This document shows positions 26,631-34,657 of a stretch of DNA of 64,000 nt, piece after piece. Numbering within the stretch: position 1 is the first letter of the stretch; each line of letters starts with the position of its first letter. Source of the stretch: Sediminispirochaeta smaragdinae DSM 11293 (GTDB lineage Bacteria; Spirochaetota; Spirochaetia; DSM-16054; Sediminispirochaetaceae); assembly GCF_000143985.1 (NCBI RefSeq), contig NC_014364.1:1364001-1428000 (forward strand), given 5' to 3'. The notes beneath the pieces are model-generated. The model did no database searches and was not told where the DNA came from. It worked only from the letters and a program-made list of their open reading frames with translations. A program made the position numbers and the translations under genes.

Positions 26631-27807
26631 TTCCTTTATCGAGGTCGACTACGGGCAACATTTCAAGGCAGGAGAGCGAATAGGAGGTGATGTCTTCCTC
26701 CTTTCCCGTCAAAAAGAGGACGGAAGGATTGTCTGTACCCTTTCGGACGGTCTCGGCAGCGGGGTGAAAGCAAACGTACTGGCGAACCTGACGGCCACCA
26801 TGGCGCAGCGATTCGTTACCCAGCGGCTGGATGTGAGAACCAGCGCAACCATTATCATGAACACCCTGCCGGTCTGTGCGGTGCGAAAGATCAGTTATTC
26901 GACCTTTTCCATCGCCGATATCACTGCAGACGGAAGGGCGAGAATCATTGAATACGATAATCCCCCATTTCTCTACCTGCGGGGAAGCAGCTTACTCGAT
27001 CCTCACAAACAGACCATTTCCCTGAAACGGGAGGGGGCCATGAAAGAGGAACAGCTTGTGCTTTCTGAATTGAACCTTGAGGTGGGAGACCGTCTTCTTT
27101 TCATAAGCGACGGTGTCACCCAGTCGGGCATGGGAAGCCCTTCTTTCCCTCTGGGCTGGAGGAGAGGGCCTTTGATTGAGGCAGTCAAGGAAATAGTGGC
27201 CTCACAACCCGATATCGGCGCACGGGAGCTCTCACATGCCATCTGTAATCGGGCGAGGCGGAACGACGGTTTTACCGCTCGGGACGATATTACCTGCGCC
27301 GTCGTCTATTTTCGCAAACCCAGACAGCTTCTGATCGTTACCGGCCCTCCTGTGGACCCGGACAAGGATCCCTGGATGGCCTCTTTTTTCGACAAATTCG
27401 ATGGGAAACGAATCATAAGCGGAGGGAGTACCGCCTCCCTGGTTGCTCGGGAGCTGGGGCGCCAGGTAACGGTGAGACTTCACAGCGGCTGTGACGACGT
27501 GCCCCCCGCCTCCACCATGGAAGGGGCCGATTTGGTGACCGAAGGACTTATCACCTTGAGCAAGGTCTCCCTTGCCCTTGAAAAGCGGGTCGATCCCTCT
27601 TCTCTGTCCCCCGGGCCGGTGAGATCCTATCTGGAATTGCTTCTCGACAGCGATTCCGTTCACTTTCTGGTCGGAACGAAAATCAACGAGGCCCATCAGG
27701 ATCCCAATATACCGGTTGAGATGGAGTTGCGTAGAACCATTGTCAGAAAAATAGAAAAAATCCTTGAAGAGCTCTATCTGAAAGAGACGGAAATCCACTT
27801 TTTGTAA
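26617..27807 (+). CDS. SpoIIE-type serine phosphatase coupled to the sensory hydrogenase, GTG start
   Basis: 396 residues. The N-terminal PP2C domain has IGGDVFLLS, TLSDGLGSGVKANVL, LLFISDGVTQSG and RDDITCAVVYF (about 15-245). A C-terminal region of about 150 residues (LLIVTGPPVDPDKDPWMA, IISGGSTASLVARELG) is a distinct extension found with hydrogenase-linked phosphatases. GTG 26617 was chosen because GGAGG lies 5 nt upstream; it overlaps the hydrogenase gene by 14 bp. It should convert the sensor state into dephosphorylation of a STAS-type partner, none of which is in the same operon. Confidence 0.87.
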   Translation: MRAGNSFIEVDYGQHFKAGERIGGDVFLLSRQKEDGRIVCTLSDGLGSGVKANVLANLTATMAQRFVTQRLDVRTSATIIMNTLPVCAVRKISYSTFSIADITADGRARIIEYDNPPFLYLRGSSLLDPHKQTISLKREGAMKEEQLVLSELNLEVGDRLLFISDGVTQSGMGSPSFPLGWRRGPLIEAVKEIVASQPDIGARELSHAICNRARRNDGFTARDDITCAVVYFRKPRQLLIVTGPPVDPDKDPWMASFFDKFDGKRIISGGSTASLVARELGRQVTVRLHSGCDDVPPASTMEGADLVTEGLITLSKVSLALEKRVDPSSLSPGPVRSYLELLLDSDSVHFLVGTKINEAHQDPNIPVEMELRRTIVRKIEKILEELYLKETEIHFL

Positions 27808-27818
27808 TGGTTTTCTAC

Positions 27819-27961
27819 TGTTCCGAATCCTGGTGATTGAAGAGACATAATTCCATTTCCTATAATAAACTGAAAGTTGAACAATGGAAAAAAGGAAGCA
27901 CTGACATAAAAGCAAGGATTTTACCGGCACAGTGGCTCGTACACCACCAGGATTCGGAACA
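27819..27961. repeat. 143-bp element bounded by perfect 17-bp inverted repeats
   Basis: TGTTCCGAATCCTGGTG (27819-27835) and its exact complement (27945-27961) enclose 109 bp with no reading frame of note. The ends are TG...CA, and near-identical AATGGTTT(T)CTA stretches flank it at 27806 and 27968. Together these suggest a small non-autonomous (MITE-like) insertion between convergent genes, or a large terminator/structured RNA. Confidence 0.6.
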
Positions 27962-27988
27962 CTAAAGAATGGTTTCTATAGCATGGCC

Positions 27989-28705
27989 CTACTGGGGAAG
28001 AGCCGAGGCTATCTGCCCGACGATTTCTTCGGTTAGCCGCTTCTGCTCCTCTCTTCCAAGCCCTTTGCTTGGCATCGGAGGATGGATGGTAAGGTGTACC
28101 TTCCCCGATCTGACCTTTCCCTCGGCTTCCAGAAGCCTTCTGGTTCCGTCGATGGTGATGGGGACAATAAGTGCCTCGGCCTTGAAGGGAAGCTTCATGG
28201 CTCCGGCCCGCACCGGGCCCATTCCTGATCCTTTGTTCCTCGTTCCTTCGGGAAAGATCAGTTTGGCATGACCGCTTCGGATATCCTCGGCACCGAGATC
28301 AAAAAGCCGAAGTGCCTGTTTCGGATTTTTCCTGTCGAGAAAAATGCAGCCGATCTGCTTCATCCAACTACTGAGAAATGGAACATAGCGAAGTTCTTTC
28401 TTTGCCACAAACCCAATGATTTTCGGCACGGACGCCATGATGACCGGTATGTCCAGATAGCTTTGATGGTTCGAGACGAAGCAGAGATTGTCCGCTTCCG
28501 GAAGATGTTCCAAGCCCCGTACCTCTATATCGATTCCGCAGCTGTATACCAGGATGCGTGCCCAGGCTCTGGTAATGGTAAGGACGTAAGCCCGACGCTT
28601 TGCGACACAAGCAAAAAGGTAGAGAAAGGGAATCGGTAAGAGAAAAAGCATGGACAAAAGCATCATGATCCAAAAAGCGGTGATAAATAGGATAGTTCGT
28701 ACCAT
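27989..28705 (-). CDS. plsC: 1-acyl-sn-glycerol-3-phosphate acyltransferase (PlsC-like)
   Basis: 238-residue membrane-bound acyltransferase making phosphatidic acid. An N-terminal helix (TILFITAFWIMMLLSMLFLLP) precedes motif I NHQSYLD, motif II-like FLDRKNP, motif III IFPEGTRNKG and motif IV VPITIDGT. ATG 28705 starts right at the helix; a longer version from ATG 28783 is possible but overlaps the promoter region of the divergent gene. It is a single-gene unit. Confidence 0.88.
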   Translation of the reverse strand: MVRTILFITAFWIMMLLSMLFLLPIPFLYLFACVAKRRAYVLTITRAWARILVYSCGIDIEVRGLEHLPEADNLCFVSNHQSYLDIPVIMASVPKIIGFVAKKELRYVPFLSSWMKQIGCIFLDRKNPKQALRLFDLGAEDIRSGHAKLIFPEGTRNKGSGMGPVRAGAMKLPFKAEALIVPITIDGTRRLLEAEGKVRSGKVHLTIHPPMPSKGLGREEQKRLTEEIVGQIASALPQ

Positions 28706-28800
28706 TTCTTTAGTAGACGCTTTTCCCGGGTGCTTGTCAATTCCCGATTGATTGCGTACCTTATAGATAAGAATACGCGACATGACGATGGAGGTTATGT

Positions 28801-29505
28801 ATGGCTTTTGCAAGAGAAGAAACGCTTCGCTATGCCGAAGTTCGTGAACGAAATATCATTAGGAACGTCTACCTCTGGATGACCGCCGGCCTTGCTCTTA
28901 CCGGGGTGGTAGCCATGGCCGTTTCGTCAAGCAGGAGTATGATTGCCACCTTGGTCGGTAATCCCGTCCTCTTCTTCGCTCTGATCATCGGCGAGCTGGT
29001 TCTTGTCTCGGTCCTTTCGGCCCGAATCAACAAGATGAGCGCTTCGTCTGCAACCTTGGCTTTTGCCGGTTATGCCGTATTGAACGGTATCACCCTTAGT
29101 ATTGTTTTTCTTGCATATACCGGTCAGACCATCGCTCTTGCCTTTTTTACAACGGCGGCGACCTTCGGAGGGATGAGCCTCTGGGCGTTGACGACAAAGC
29201 GAGATCTTTCCGGCCTTGGTCATTACCTGATGATGGGGCTTTGGGGGGTTCTGATTGCGACTCTTATCAATTTCTTTCTCAAGAGCCCTACGGTCTATTA
29301 TATGATCAGCTACATCGGTATTGCGGTTTTTCTTGGTCTTACGGCCTATGATACGCAGATTATCAAACGCTGGAATGCGGCCTATGGTAATTCCGTCGAT
29401 GAGGAAGGGTATGTTAAGATTTCGATCATGGGAGCCCTTAAGCTCTATCTTGACTTTATCAACATCTTTCTCTTTTTGTTGAGAATCTTCGGCAGGCGCA
29501 GATAG
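28801..29505 (+). CDS. Bax inhibitor-1 family membrane protein (YbhL/YccA type)
   Basis: 234 residues with seven hydrophobic helices, characteristic of the BI-1/LFG family. It has an N-terminal RNVYLWMTAGLALTG motif, YAVLNGITLS in the middle, and FLGLTAYDTQIIKRW with GALKLYLDFINIFLFLL at the C-terminus, which hold the conserved acidic residues of the pH-sensitive channel pore. ATG 28801 has GGAGG 6 nt upstream. Family members affect calcium leak and membrane-protein quality control; the substrate here is unknown. Confidence 0.9.
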   Translation: MAFAREETLRYAEVRERNIIRNVYLWMTAGLALTGVVAMAVSSSRSMIATLVGNPVLFFALIIGELVLVSVLSARINKMSASSATLAFAGYAVLNGITLSIVFLAYTGQTIALAFFTTAATFGGMSLWALTTKRDLSGLGHYLMMGLWGVLIATLINFFLKSPTVYYMISYIGIAVFLGLTAYDTQIIKRWNAAYGNSVDEEGYVKISIMGALKLYLDFINIFLFLLRIFGRRR

Positions 29506-29511
29506 TCTTTT

Positions 29512-30096
29512 ATGGGACAGCCTTCTCTCAAGGGGCCCGGTAACGACCAGCCGTCGCGCCGGGCCCTTTCTATGTTCTTTACCTTTTTTCGGATCGGAGC
29601 GTTTACCATCGGCGGTGGCTATGCCATGCTGCCTTTGATCGAACGGGAGATTGTCCATCGACAGGGTTGGGTAAGCGAGGAAGAGATCGTCGATGTCTTC
29701 ACGATTGTGCAATCTGTTCCCGGAACGATTGGAATAAATTCGGCGATTTTTATCGGCTATCGCCTTGCCGGCTTTCGGGGGGCGGTCGCTGCTGCCCTGG
29801 GCATGATACTTCCCTCCTTTATCATCATCTCAGTTCTTGCGACCCTTCTGGTCCGTTTTCGGGATGTCCCGGAGGTGCAGCGAGCCTTTGCCGGAGTGCG
29901 GGCTGGGGTGACAGCCCTGATTTTTATCGCCGCCCTGAAGCTTGGGAAGAAGGTGATACAGGGGATTTTCCCTATTGTTGTCGCTCTTGCCGCTTTTCTT
30001 GCCCTCGTGGTTTTTAATCTGCATGCCATCGCCATTATTGCATCGGCCGGCCTTGCCGGTGTGCTGCACTATTACTTCCTGCGCAAGGAGCTGTAG
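29512..30096 (+). CDS. Chromate transporter family protein, first half (ChrA N-type)
   Basis: 194-residue membrane protein, one of two short CHR proteins that together correspond to a full ChrA. The core FFRIGAFTIGGGYAMLPLIEREIV and the following VQSVPGTIGINSAIFIGYR are signature segments. The start is uncertain: ATG 29512 adds 20 polar residues encoded through a strong hairpin, whereas ATG 29572 begins at the first helix. Neither has a good ribosome site. It is followed directly by its partner gene. Anion (chromate/sulfate) export is inferred from the family. Confidence 0.85.
   Translation: MGQPSLKGPGNDQPSRRALSMFFTFFRIGAFTIGGGYAMLPLIEREIVHRQGWVSEEEIVDVFTIVQSVPGTIGINSAIFIGYRLAGFRGAVAAALGMILPSFIIISVLATLLVRFRDVPEVQRAFAGVRAGVTALIFIAALKLGKKVIQGIFPIVVALAAFLALVVFNLHAIAIIASAGLAGVLHYYFLRKEL
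29530..29569 (+). terminator. GC-rich hairpin between the Bax-inhibitor gene and the chromate transporter
   Basis: AAGGGGCCCGG pairs with CCGGGCCCTTT (11 bp, one wobble, 18-nt loop) 25 bp after the Bax-inhibitor stop, followed by TCTATGTTCTTT. If it is a terminator, the chromate gene must start at ATG 29572. Confidence 0.5.
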
Positions 30097-30693
30097 ATGG
30101 CACTCCATTTTGATTTACTTTGGACCTTTTTCAAAATAGGGCTTTTCAGTTTTGGGGGCGGTTATGCGATGATCCCCCTCATGAAGATGGAAATTGAGCG
30201 ACACGGCTGGCTTTCCCTCCAGGAATTTGCCGATCTGGTGGCTGTCAGCCAGATGACTCCTGGTCCCATCGGCATTAATGCCGCCACCTTCATCGGCATC
30301 AGAACGGCCGGTATCAGTGGTGCTATTGTTTCAACCTTGGGGGTCGTTCTTCCATCGTTTGTGATCATCATTATCATCGCCCGTCTTTTGAATGCCTTCA
30401 GAACCAACAGGATCGTTGATGCTGTCATAAAGGGAGTCCGTCCGGCTACCATCGGTTTGATTGCTACGGCGGTCCTGTTTTTTGCCGAGCTTTCCATCTT
30501 CCGTGGTCACATCGGCCTTGAAACAATTGGAACATGGATTGCCGGTAAGGGGGGGCCAAAGCTCAATTTTGCCCTCAATCCCGGCGGATGTATCATTTTT
30601 GTGCTCATTTTGATTCTTGTGCGCCGTTTCAAGCTTCATCCCATTTTGGGAGTGATCCTTTCGGGGATTCTGGGTATTTTTTTGATGGGCTGA
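30097..30693 (+). CDS. Chromate transporter family protein, second half (ChrA C-type)
   Basis: 198-residue membrane protein paralogous to the preceding gene. It has LLWTFFKIGLFSFGGGYAMIPLM, then VSQMTPGPIGINAATFIGIR and an ILPSF-like VVLPSFVIII segment. Its ATG immediately follows the TAG of the first half, with GCAAGGAG upstream, so the pair is co-translated and likely forms a heterodimer. It is convergent with the UPF0280 gene, 25 bp apart. Confidence 0.87.
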   Translation: MALHFDLLWTFFKIGLFSFGGGYAMIPLMKMEIERHGWLSLQEFADLVAVSQMTPGPIGINAATFIGIRTAGISGAIVSTLGVVLPSFVIIIIIARLLNAFRTNRIVDAVIKGVRPATIGLIATAVLFFAELSIFRGHIGLETIGTWIAGKGGPKLNFALNPGGCIIFVLILILVRRFKLHPILGVILSGILGIFLMG

Positions 30694-30718
30694 GCCCTTA
30701 TTCCTCTATCCGGTTCCA

Positions 30719-31486
30719 CTATCCGGGAAAGTTGCTCTCTTTGTCTTTGCTTACCCGGCTTTTAAGCCGTGGATCAACATGGCGAATGAGGGGAGGAAGC
30801 TTCCCCGCCATGGCCATTGTTCCGTCAAGAATGATGAGTACCCCTTGTACTCCGGGAAGATCTGCGATCTCTTCCGCTCTGCGCCCCAGTTCTTTTGGTG
30901 AGTCGATGCCGTTTGCTCCCCAGGTTGCCGCCGCATCGGCTATGGCGGCATCGGGGGCCACTACCGTTACCAGATCCGCTCTTCCAAAACTGAGTGAATG
31001 CCCCATCTTTGAACTTGAGGAACAGACTGCCAAGGGCGTTTGTTCGGCTTCGATGCGGAATGCCAGATGCCGGAACCCCTCCGGAGCCTTTCCCGCATAG
31101 AGGGCAAGGATAAGTTCGTGCTCGAGTTTCATGAAAACATCACCGCCGTTTTCCACGATTGCCTCTTCAAGCCCCTCGGATAAGGCCTTCTCGACAGCCA
31201 GTTGCGCGAAGGTTCCGGCAACCGCAGCCATGGGGCCTACTCCGATGCGTAAGGATGCCTTGTGCATCCTGATGGCGGATTCCGGCGCCGGTGTCTGGAG
31301 AACCGTAAGCGGGGTTAGGGCTCTCTGAAAGTCGGGGAAATGGCGGATATACTTCTCCAGCTCTTTTCGAAGCACCGGGAGATAGCGTCGGGCAGAATCA
31401 AAGGCCTTATCGCTTATCCGATAATGGGCCCCTCGAAAGGAAAGGGCCCTAAAATTGCGTTTAGAAGACCGAAGTACAGGCGCCAT
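30719..31486 (-). CDS. UPF0280/COG2122 (ApbE-superfamily) protein of the anaerobic homocysteine pathway
   Basis: 255 residues. It has an ApbE-like fold signature (IGVGPMAAVAGTFAQLAVE, IVENGGDVFM) and a late AATWGANGIDSP. In methanogens, members of this family work with a COG1900 protein and a NIL-ferredoxin in forming homocysteine from aspartate semialdehyde and sulfide; the same three genes are adjacent here. It overlaps the ferredoxin gene by 26 bp and is the last gene of the operon. The biochemical role of this subunit is less certain than that of the other two. Confidence 0.85.
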   Translation of the reverse strand: MAPVLRSSKRNFRALSFRGAHYRISDKAFDSARRYLPVLRKELEKYIRHFPDFQRALTPLTVLQTPAPESAIRMHKASLRIGVGPMAAVAGTFAQLAVEKALSEGLEEAIVENGGDVFMKLEHELILALYAGKAPEGFRHLAFRIEAEQTPLAVCSSSSKMGHSLSFGRADLVTVVAPDAAIADAAATWGANGIDSPKELGRRAEEIADLPGVQGVLIILDGTMAMAGKLPPLIRHVDPRLKSRVSKDKESNFPG

Positions 31487-31871
31487 AGGGGCAGTTCTTT
31501 ATGCAGGCAAGACATTCGATACAGGCCTCGGCATCAAAGATGATATGCATCGTGGCTGGATTATCTATCCGTAAAGCATGGGTCGGGCAGTGGGAGAGGC
31601 AGTTCCCGCATTGAGTACAACGCTCTTCGTCCCAAACAACACCCTTTTCCGCTTCGCCTACACCGACATTCTGATCTCTAAGGTAGGCAATGCCTTTCCT
31701 CAGGGCATCTTTTTCCCCTGATATTTCCAGGATCATAAAACCTTCGGCCTCGTCGGTTATCTTTGCCCGAAAGATGTTGACGATAAGGTCGTAATCTTTG
31801 ACCAAATGGTAGATGTGCGGCTGTTCGGAGACCTCTTTTGAAAAATTGAGCAGGAATTTTTTTTGTATCAT
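31461..31871 (-). CDS. NIL-domain 2x[4Fe-4S] ferredoxin of the homocysteine pathway
   Basis: 136 residues: an N-terminal NIL domain (about 1-75, KKFLLNFSKEVSEQPHIYHL) of the type fused to methionine importers, then two [4Fe-4S] motifs, CTQCGNCLSHCP and CIECLACIKNCP. It starts 2 bp after the hcyA stop. It probably delivers electrons or sulfur for homocysteine formation, with the NIL domain possibly sensing or binding product. Confidence 0.88.
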   Translation of the reverse strand: MIQKKFLLNFSKEVSEQPHIYHLVKDYDLIVNIFRAKITDEAEGFMILEISGEKDALRKGIAYLRDQNVGVGEAEKGVVWDEERCTQCGNCLSHCPTHALRIDNPATMHIIFDAEACIECLACIKNCPYGACTSVF

Positions 31872-31873
31872 CT

Positions 31874-33070
31874 TCAGCGTACCTCATCCTCTTTCCGGAT
31901 TTTCAGCGATTTCAGTTCCTGTTCCACCGGAAGCGGCTGTAAAGGCCGGCTCAGTAGGAAACTTCCGCTTCGAACTTCCTCTTTCAACAACTCAGCAATT
32001 TCCAAGGCCATTGCATAACTTGACATGGAAGAGACCTCAACCCTTTTGCCGAGAAGCTCAATATTTCCCTTCTTTAAATCGGCGTAGTTGACATGAGCGA
32101 GTACCTTGCCGGTTTTGTTTGGATAATCACTGCTGTAATCGATTACCTCCGCCGGAATATCCCGGTCTCGTACGGTGGTTTTCAGAAGTACATCTTCGTC
32201 CAGAATAGGAATAGGGATACCGACCCCCAGGGCCAGGGATACCCCGTAACCCTTGAGACTTACTCCCCTGACATAACGGCCGTTCATCTGCTTCATGTCC
32301 GCGGTAAGTGCCAGGGTTCCTGCCCCTCCGGTAGGCACTCCTCCCGGCGTACGTGAAATGGAGGGAGCATGTTGCGTTCCCTCGGCGTAGACATGGCCCC
32401 TTGCTCCGGCCAGCCACACCGCCGTGCCTATCCCGATTGTTCGATAGAGGGGGTCGTTGAGAAGCGGCGAAAGCTGTCCTGCCGAGCTATAGGTCAGATT
32501 CTTCATGTGTGGCTTCAAGGCCCCCAGATAGGTGTAGATGGTTTTGTCAGATAGGTTTGTCGCCACATTGTAGTTCTGGTAGCAGTTTCTCGGATTGACC
32601 ATGATGGCCTGATTAAGGTCGTCGATAGTAAACCAGGTTCTCAGCTCTCTCCTGGGATATTCGTCGGTCCCATACGAGAGGGCAAAGAGCTGGCATTGTT
32701 TCCCCGCTACCAGTTTTTCAATAACATGGCCCCCTCCGAAGCGGAACTCTCCTGGGTAATACATGTTTTCAGGATCGTTTTGCCTCAGCTGGGTCGCCCC
32801 TATATAGGCATCCACCGCAGCTACTCCCGAGTAGGCAAGAACATCATCGATCCATGCTTCGGTTATTCGTATCTTGGGAGCGCATTGACCGAAGTTCACA
32901 AATGCTCCGGAGCTACACATGGCTCCGAAGGTCGCCGTGGTCACGACATCAATCTCTTCGGCCGCCTTTGCCAAGCCCTTTTGATCGACATAATCGGAGA
33001 CTTCATCGGCGGTGAGCACCACCGCCTTGCCTGATGCAATTTTCTCGTTGATTTCTTCGTAGCTTTTCAT
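31874..33070 (-). CDS. hcyA: Homocysteine biosynthesis protein (DUF39/COG1900, HcyA-like)
   Basis: 398-residue enzyme of the direct sulfide-to-homocysteine route known from anaerobic archaea and bacteria. Recognisable segments are TTATFGAMCSSGAFVNFG near the N-terminus (Cys candidate for catalysis), GGGHVIEKLVAGK, NCYQNYNVATNLSDKTIYTY and HAPSISRTPGGVPTGGAGTL. The start was placed at ATG 33070 (MKSYEEINEKIASGKAV), which matches the family N-terminus. First gene of a three-gene operon, divergent from a CheY-like regulator. Confidence 0.9.
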   Translation of the reverse strand: MKSYEEINEKIASGKAVVLTADEVSDYVDQKGLAKAAEEIDVVTTATFGAMCSSGAFVNFGQCAPKIRITEAWIDDVLAYSGVAAVDAYIGATQLRQNDPENMYYPGEFRFGGGHVIEKLVAGKQCQLFALSYGTDEYPRRELRTWFTIDDLNQAIMVNPRNCYQNYNVATNLSDKTIYTYLGALKPHMKNLTYSSAGQLSPLLNDPLYRTIGIGTAVWLAGARGHVYAEGTQHAPSISRTPGGVPTGGAGTLALTADMKQMNGRYVRGVSLKGYGVSLALGVGIPIPILDEDVLLKTTVRDRDIPAEVIDYSSDYPNKTGKVLAHVNYADLKKGNIELLGKRVEVSSMSSYAMALEIAELLKEEVRSGSFLLSRPLQPLPVEQELKSLKIRKEDEVR

Positions 33071-33120
33071 TCGTATTATCCTAAAGAAATGAGCTTTCCG
33101 GAGCAAGAGGAGAAAAGCGG

Positions 33121-33148
33121 TTGAATTTCATCTTAAAAAGCATACAAT
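33121..33148 (+). promoter_or_regulatory. Candidate promoter of the CheY-like gene
   Basis: TTGAAT (33121-33126), 16-bp spacer, TACAAT (33143-33148), 33 bp before the TTG start codon. Confidence 0.5.
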
Positions 33149-33181
33149 AGGGAAAGCAGATATCGTTTCCGGGAGGAACCT

Positions 33182-33619
33182 TTGAAAACGAAAACAGACT
33201 TTCCTGACATCAATTCCCGCAAACCCGATGGGATCGGCCCCGATGGGAATCCCTATAAGATTCTTGTCGTGGACGATTCGATGTTTGTCAAAAAGCAGCT
33301 TACCCAGATTCTTGGTAGCGAAAGCTATGAAGTAGTGGATACTGCAGGACATGGCGCTGAGGCTGTGGAGAAATATAAGGAACTCTATCCGGGAGTTGAC
33401 CTTGTTACCATGGACATCACCATGCCGGGGATGGACGGAGTCACCGCACTTGAAAAAATCATGGAATTCGATAAGGACGCCAGGATAATCATGATTTCGG
33501 CCCTTGGAAAACAGGACTTGGTGAAAAAGTCTTTTATGTTGGGAGCGAAAAACTATATCATAAAGCCATTGGATCGAAAGAAGGTGCTTGAACGAATCAG
33601 GAGCGTTTTTGAGGAGTGA
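33182..33619 (+). CDS. Stand-alone CheY-like response regulator, TTG start
   Basis: 145 residues: a 25-residue polar extension, then a full receiver domain with acidic pocket VVDDS, phospho-acceptor Asp in LVTMDITMPGMDG, Thr/Ser in IIMISALGK and Lys in IIKPLD. There is no output domain. TTG 33182 is supported by GGGAGG 5 nt upstream and no ATG is available upstream of the receiver. Its 3' end overlaps the convergent PHP gene by 23 bp. No kinase is adjacent; it may serve chemotaxis or act on the neighbouring partner-switch proteins. Confidence 0.88.
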   Translation: MKTKTDFPDINSRKPDGIGPDGNPYKILVVDDSMFVKKQLTQILGSESYEVVDTAGHGAEAVEKYKELYPGVDLVTMDITMPGMDGVTALEKIMEFDKDARIIMISALGKQDLVKKSFMLGAKNYIIKPLDRKKVLERIRSVFEE

Positions 33620-34310
33620 CCCTTTTTGCTACCAAGGCGTCGTATAGACCTTCGAAGGTTGGAGAATCGGCTTCGAACGTAAAGCTTCGTTTTGCGATAT
33701 CCTGTGGATAATGAGCATCGCTGTCGGTAATGACACAATAGTCTGCCGTGTCGATGACCGGCGGCCATGTTACACATTCCACTGCCGAGTAGTCCAAGCG
33801 GGGAAGAAATCCCAACTGACTAACGACACTAAAAGAGGGTCTGTCGATATGGGCGGGAATGAACAGTCCGCCCCGCTCTTTTACCTCTTTCAGTAGCTCT
33901 TCCAAGGCGATTTCAGCCCCCTGCAGAAGCGAAACTTCTACCTCTCCCAGAATGAATTCATGTTCGTCCACATAGACTTGATCCCCGAAAAGATCGGGAT
34001 TATTGGGAATTTGCGGTAGACGATTCTCAATGAAGTCTCCCAGCTCTTCGGCCTGCTTTACTGTGGGAAAGAGACACAGCACATGTGCCTCTTCGATGCT
34101 GTTTACCTCGATGCCGAAAATAGGGGTGATGTTGCTTTTTCGTGCCGCATGGTCGAAGGCTCGCAGGTTCCGTGCACAGTTGTGATCGGTCAGGGCAACC
34201 AAATCGAGACCCGCGGCCTCCGCCTCGGTAATAATCCTTGCAGGGCTCATTTCCAGGCTGCCGCAGGGGCTCAGGCAGGAATGAATATGAAGGTCGGCCC
34301 TGAATCTCAT
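33597..34310 (-). CDS. PHP-domain phosphoesterase (hydrogenase-associated type)
   Basis: 237 residues. Metal-binding motifs are DLHIHSCLSPCG (HxH) at the start, ALTDHNCARN, FGIEVNS, AHIDRPSFSV and VITDSDAHYPQD, typical of PHP phosphoesterases related to histidinol phosphatase and the DNA polymerase III PHP domain. ATG 34310 is preceded by GAGGAAT. It ends a CBS-HATPase/DRTGG/PHP operon; this trio recurs beside [FeFe]-hydrogenase genes in clostridia and Thermotoga-like bacteria. Substrate unknown. Confidence 0.87.
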   Translation of the reverse strand: MRFRADLHIHSCLSPCGSLEMSPARIITEAEAAGLDLVALTDHNCARNLRAFDHAARKSNITPIFGIEVNSIEEAHVLCLFPTVKQAEELGDFIENRLPQIPNNPDLFGDQVYVDEHEFILGEVEVSLLQGAEIALEELLKEVKERGGLFIPAHIDRPSFSVVSQLGFLPRLDYSAVECVTWPPVIDTADYCVITDSDAHYPQDIAKRSFTFEADSPTFEGLYDALVAKRVTPQKRS

Positions 34311-34321
34311 TGCTTTATTCC

Positions 34322-34657
34322 TCAGTTCTTTTTCAATAGACCTGCAATTTTCCAACTTGCGGTGAATTGGTTGTCGCTGGTCCGAAAAATGGCGATATCC
34401 TCGTTGATAGCCGCCTCTATCATCTCCTCCGGGGCTTTCCTCCCGTTGCAAAGCACGATTGCCCGAATCCCCGCAAGGCTTGCGACCGCCACGCTGTTTC
34501 GGTGTGCCTGGATGGTGATCAGCACGGAACTATCCGGAGCGTTGCCCATCACATCGCTGAGTAGGTCCGATGTATATCCATCGACAATCTCCGCTTCCAT
34601 TCCTTCCGAACAGAGGCATTCGTAGCCAAGCACCTTCCCAATGTCAGCCGTTTTCAT
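34322..34657 (-). CDS. DRTGG-domain protein
   Basis: 111 residues forming a single DRTGG domain, the small domain that precedes phosphotransacetylase in some Pta proteins. Landmarks are VLITIQAHRNSVAVASLAGIRAIVLCNG and a C-terminal DIAIFRTSDNQFTASWKI. ATG 34657 has GGAGGGAG upstream and lies inside the 3' end of the CBS-HATPase gene (14-bp overlap). The domain is thought to bind a small ligand. Part of the hydrogenase-associated trio. Confidence 0.85.
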   Translation of the reverse strand: MKTADIGKVLGYECLCSEGMEAEIVDGYTSDLLSDVMGNAPDSSVLITIQAHRNSVAVASLAGIRAIVLCNGRKAPEEMIEAAINEDIAIFRTSDNQFTASWKIAGLLKKN

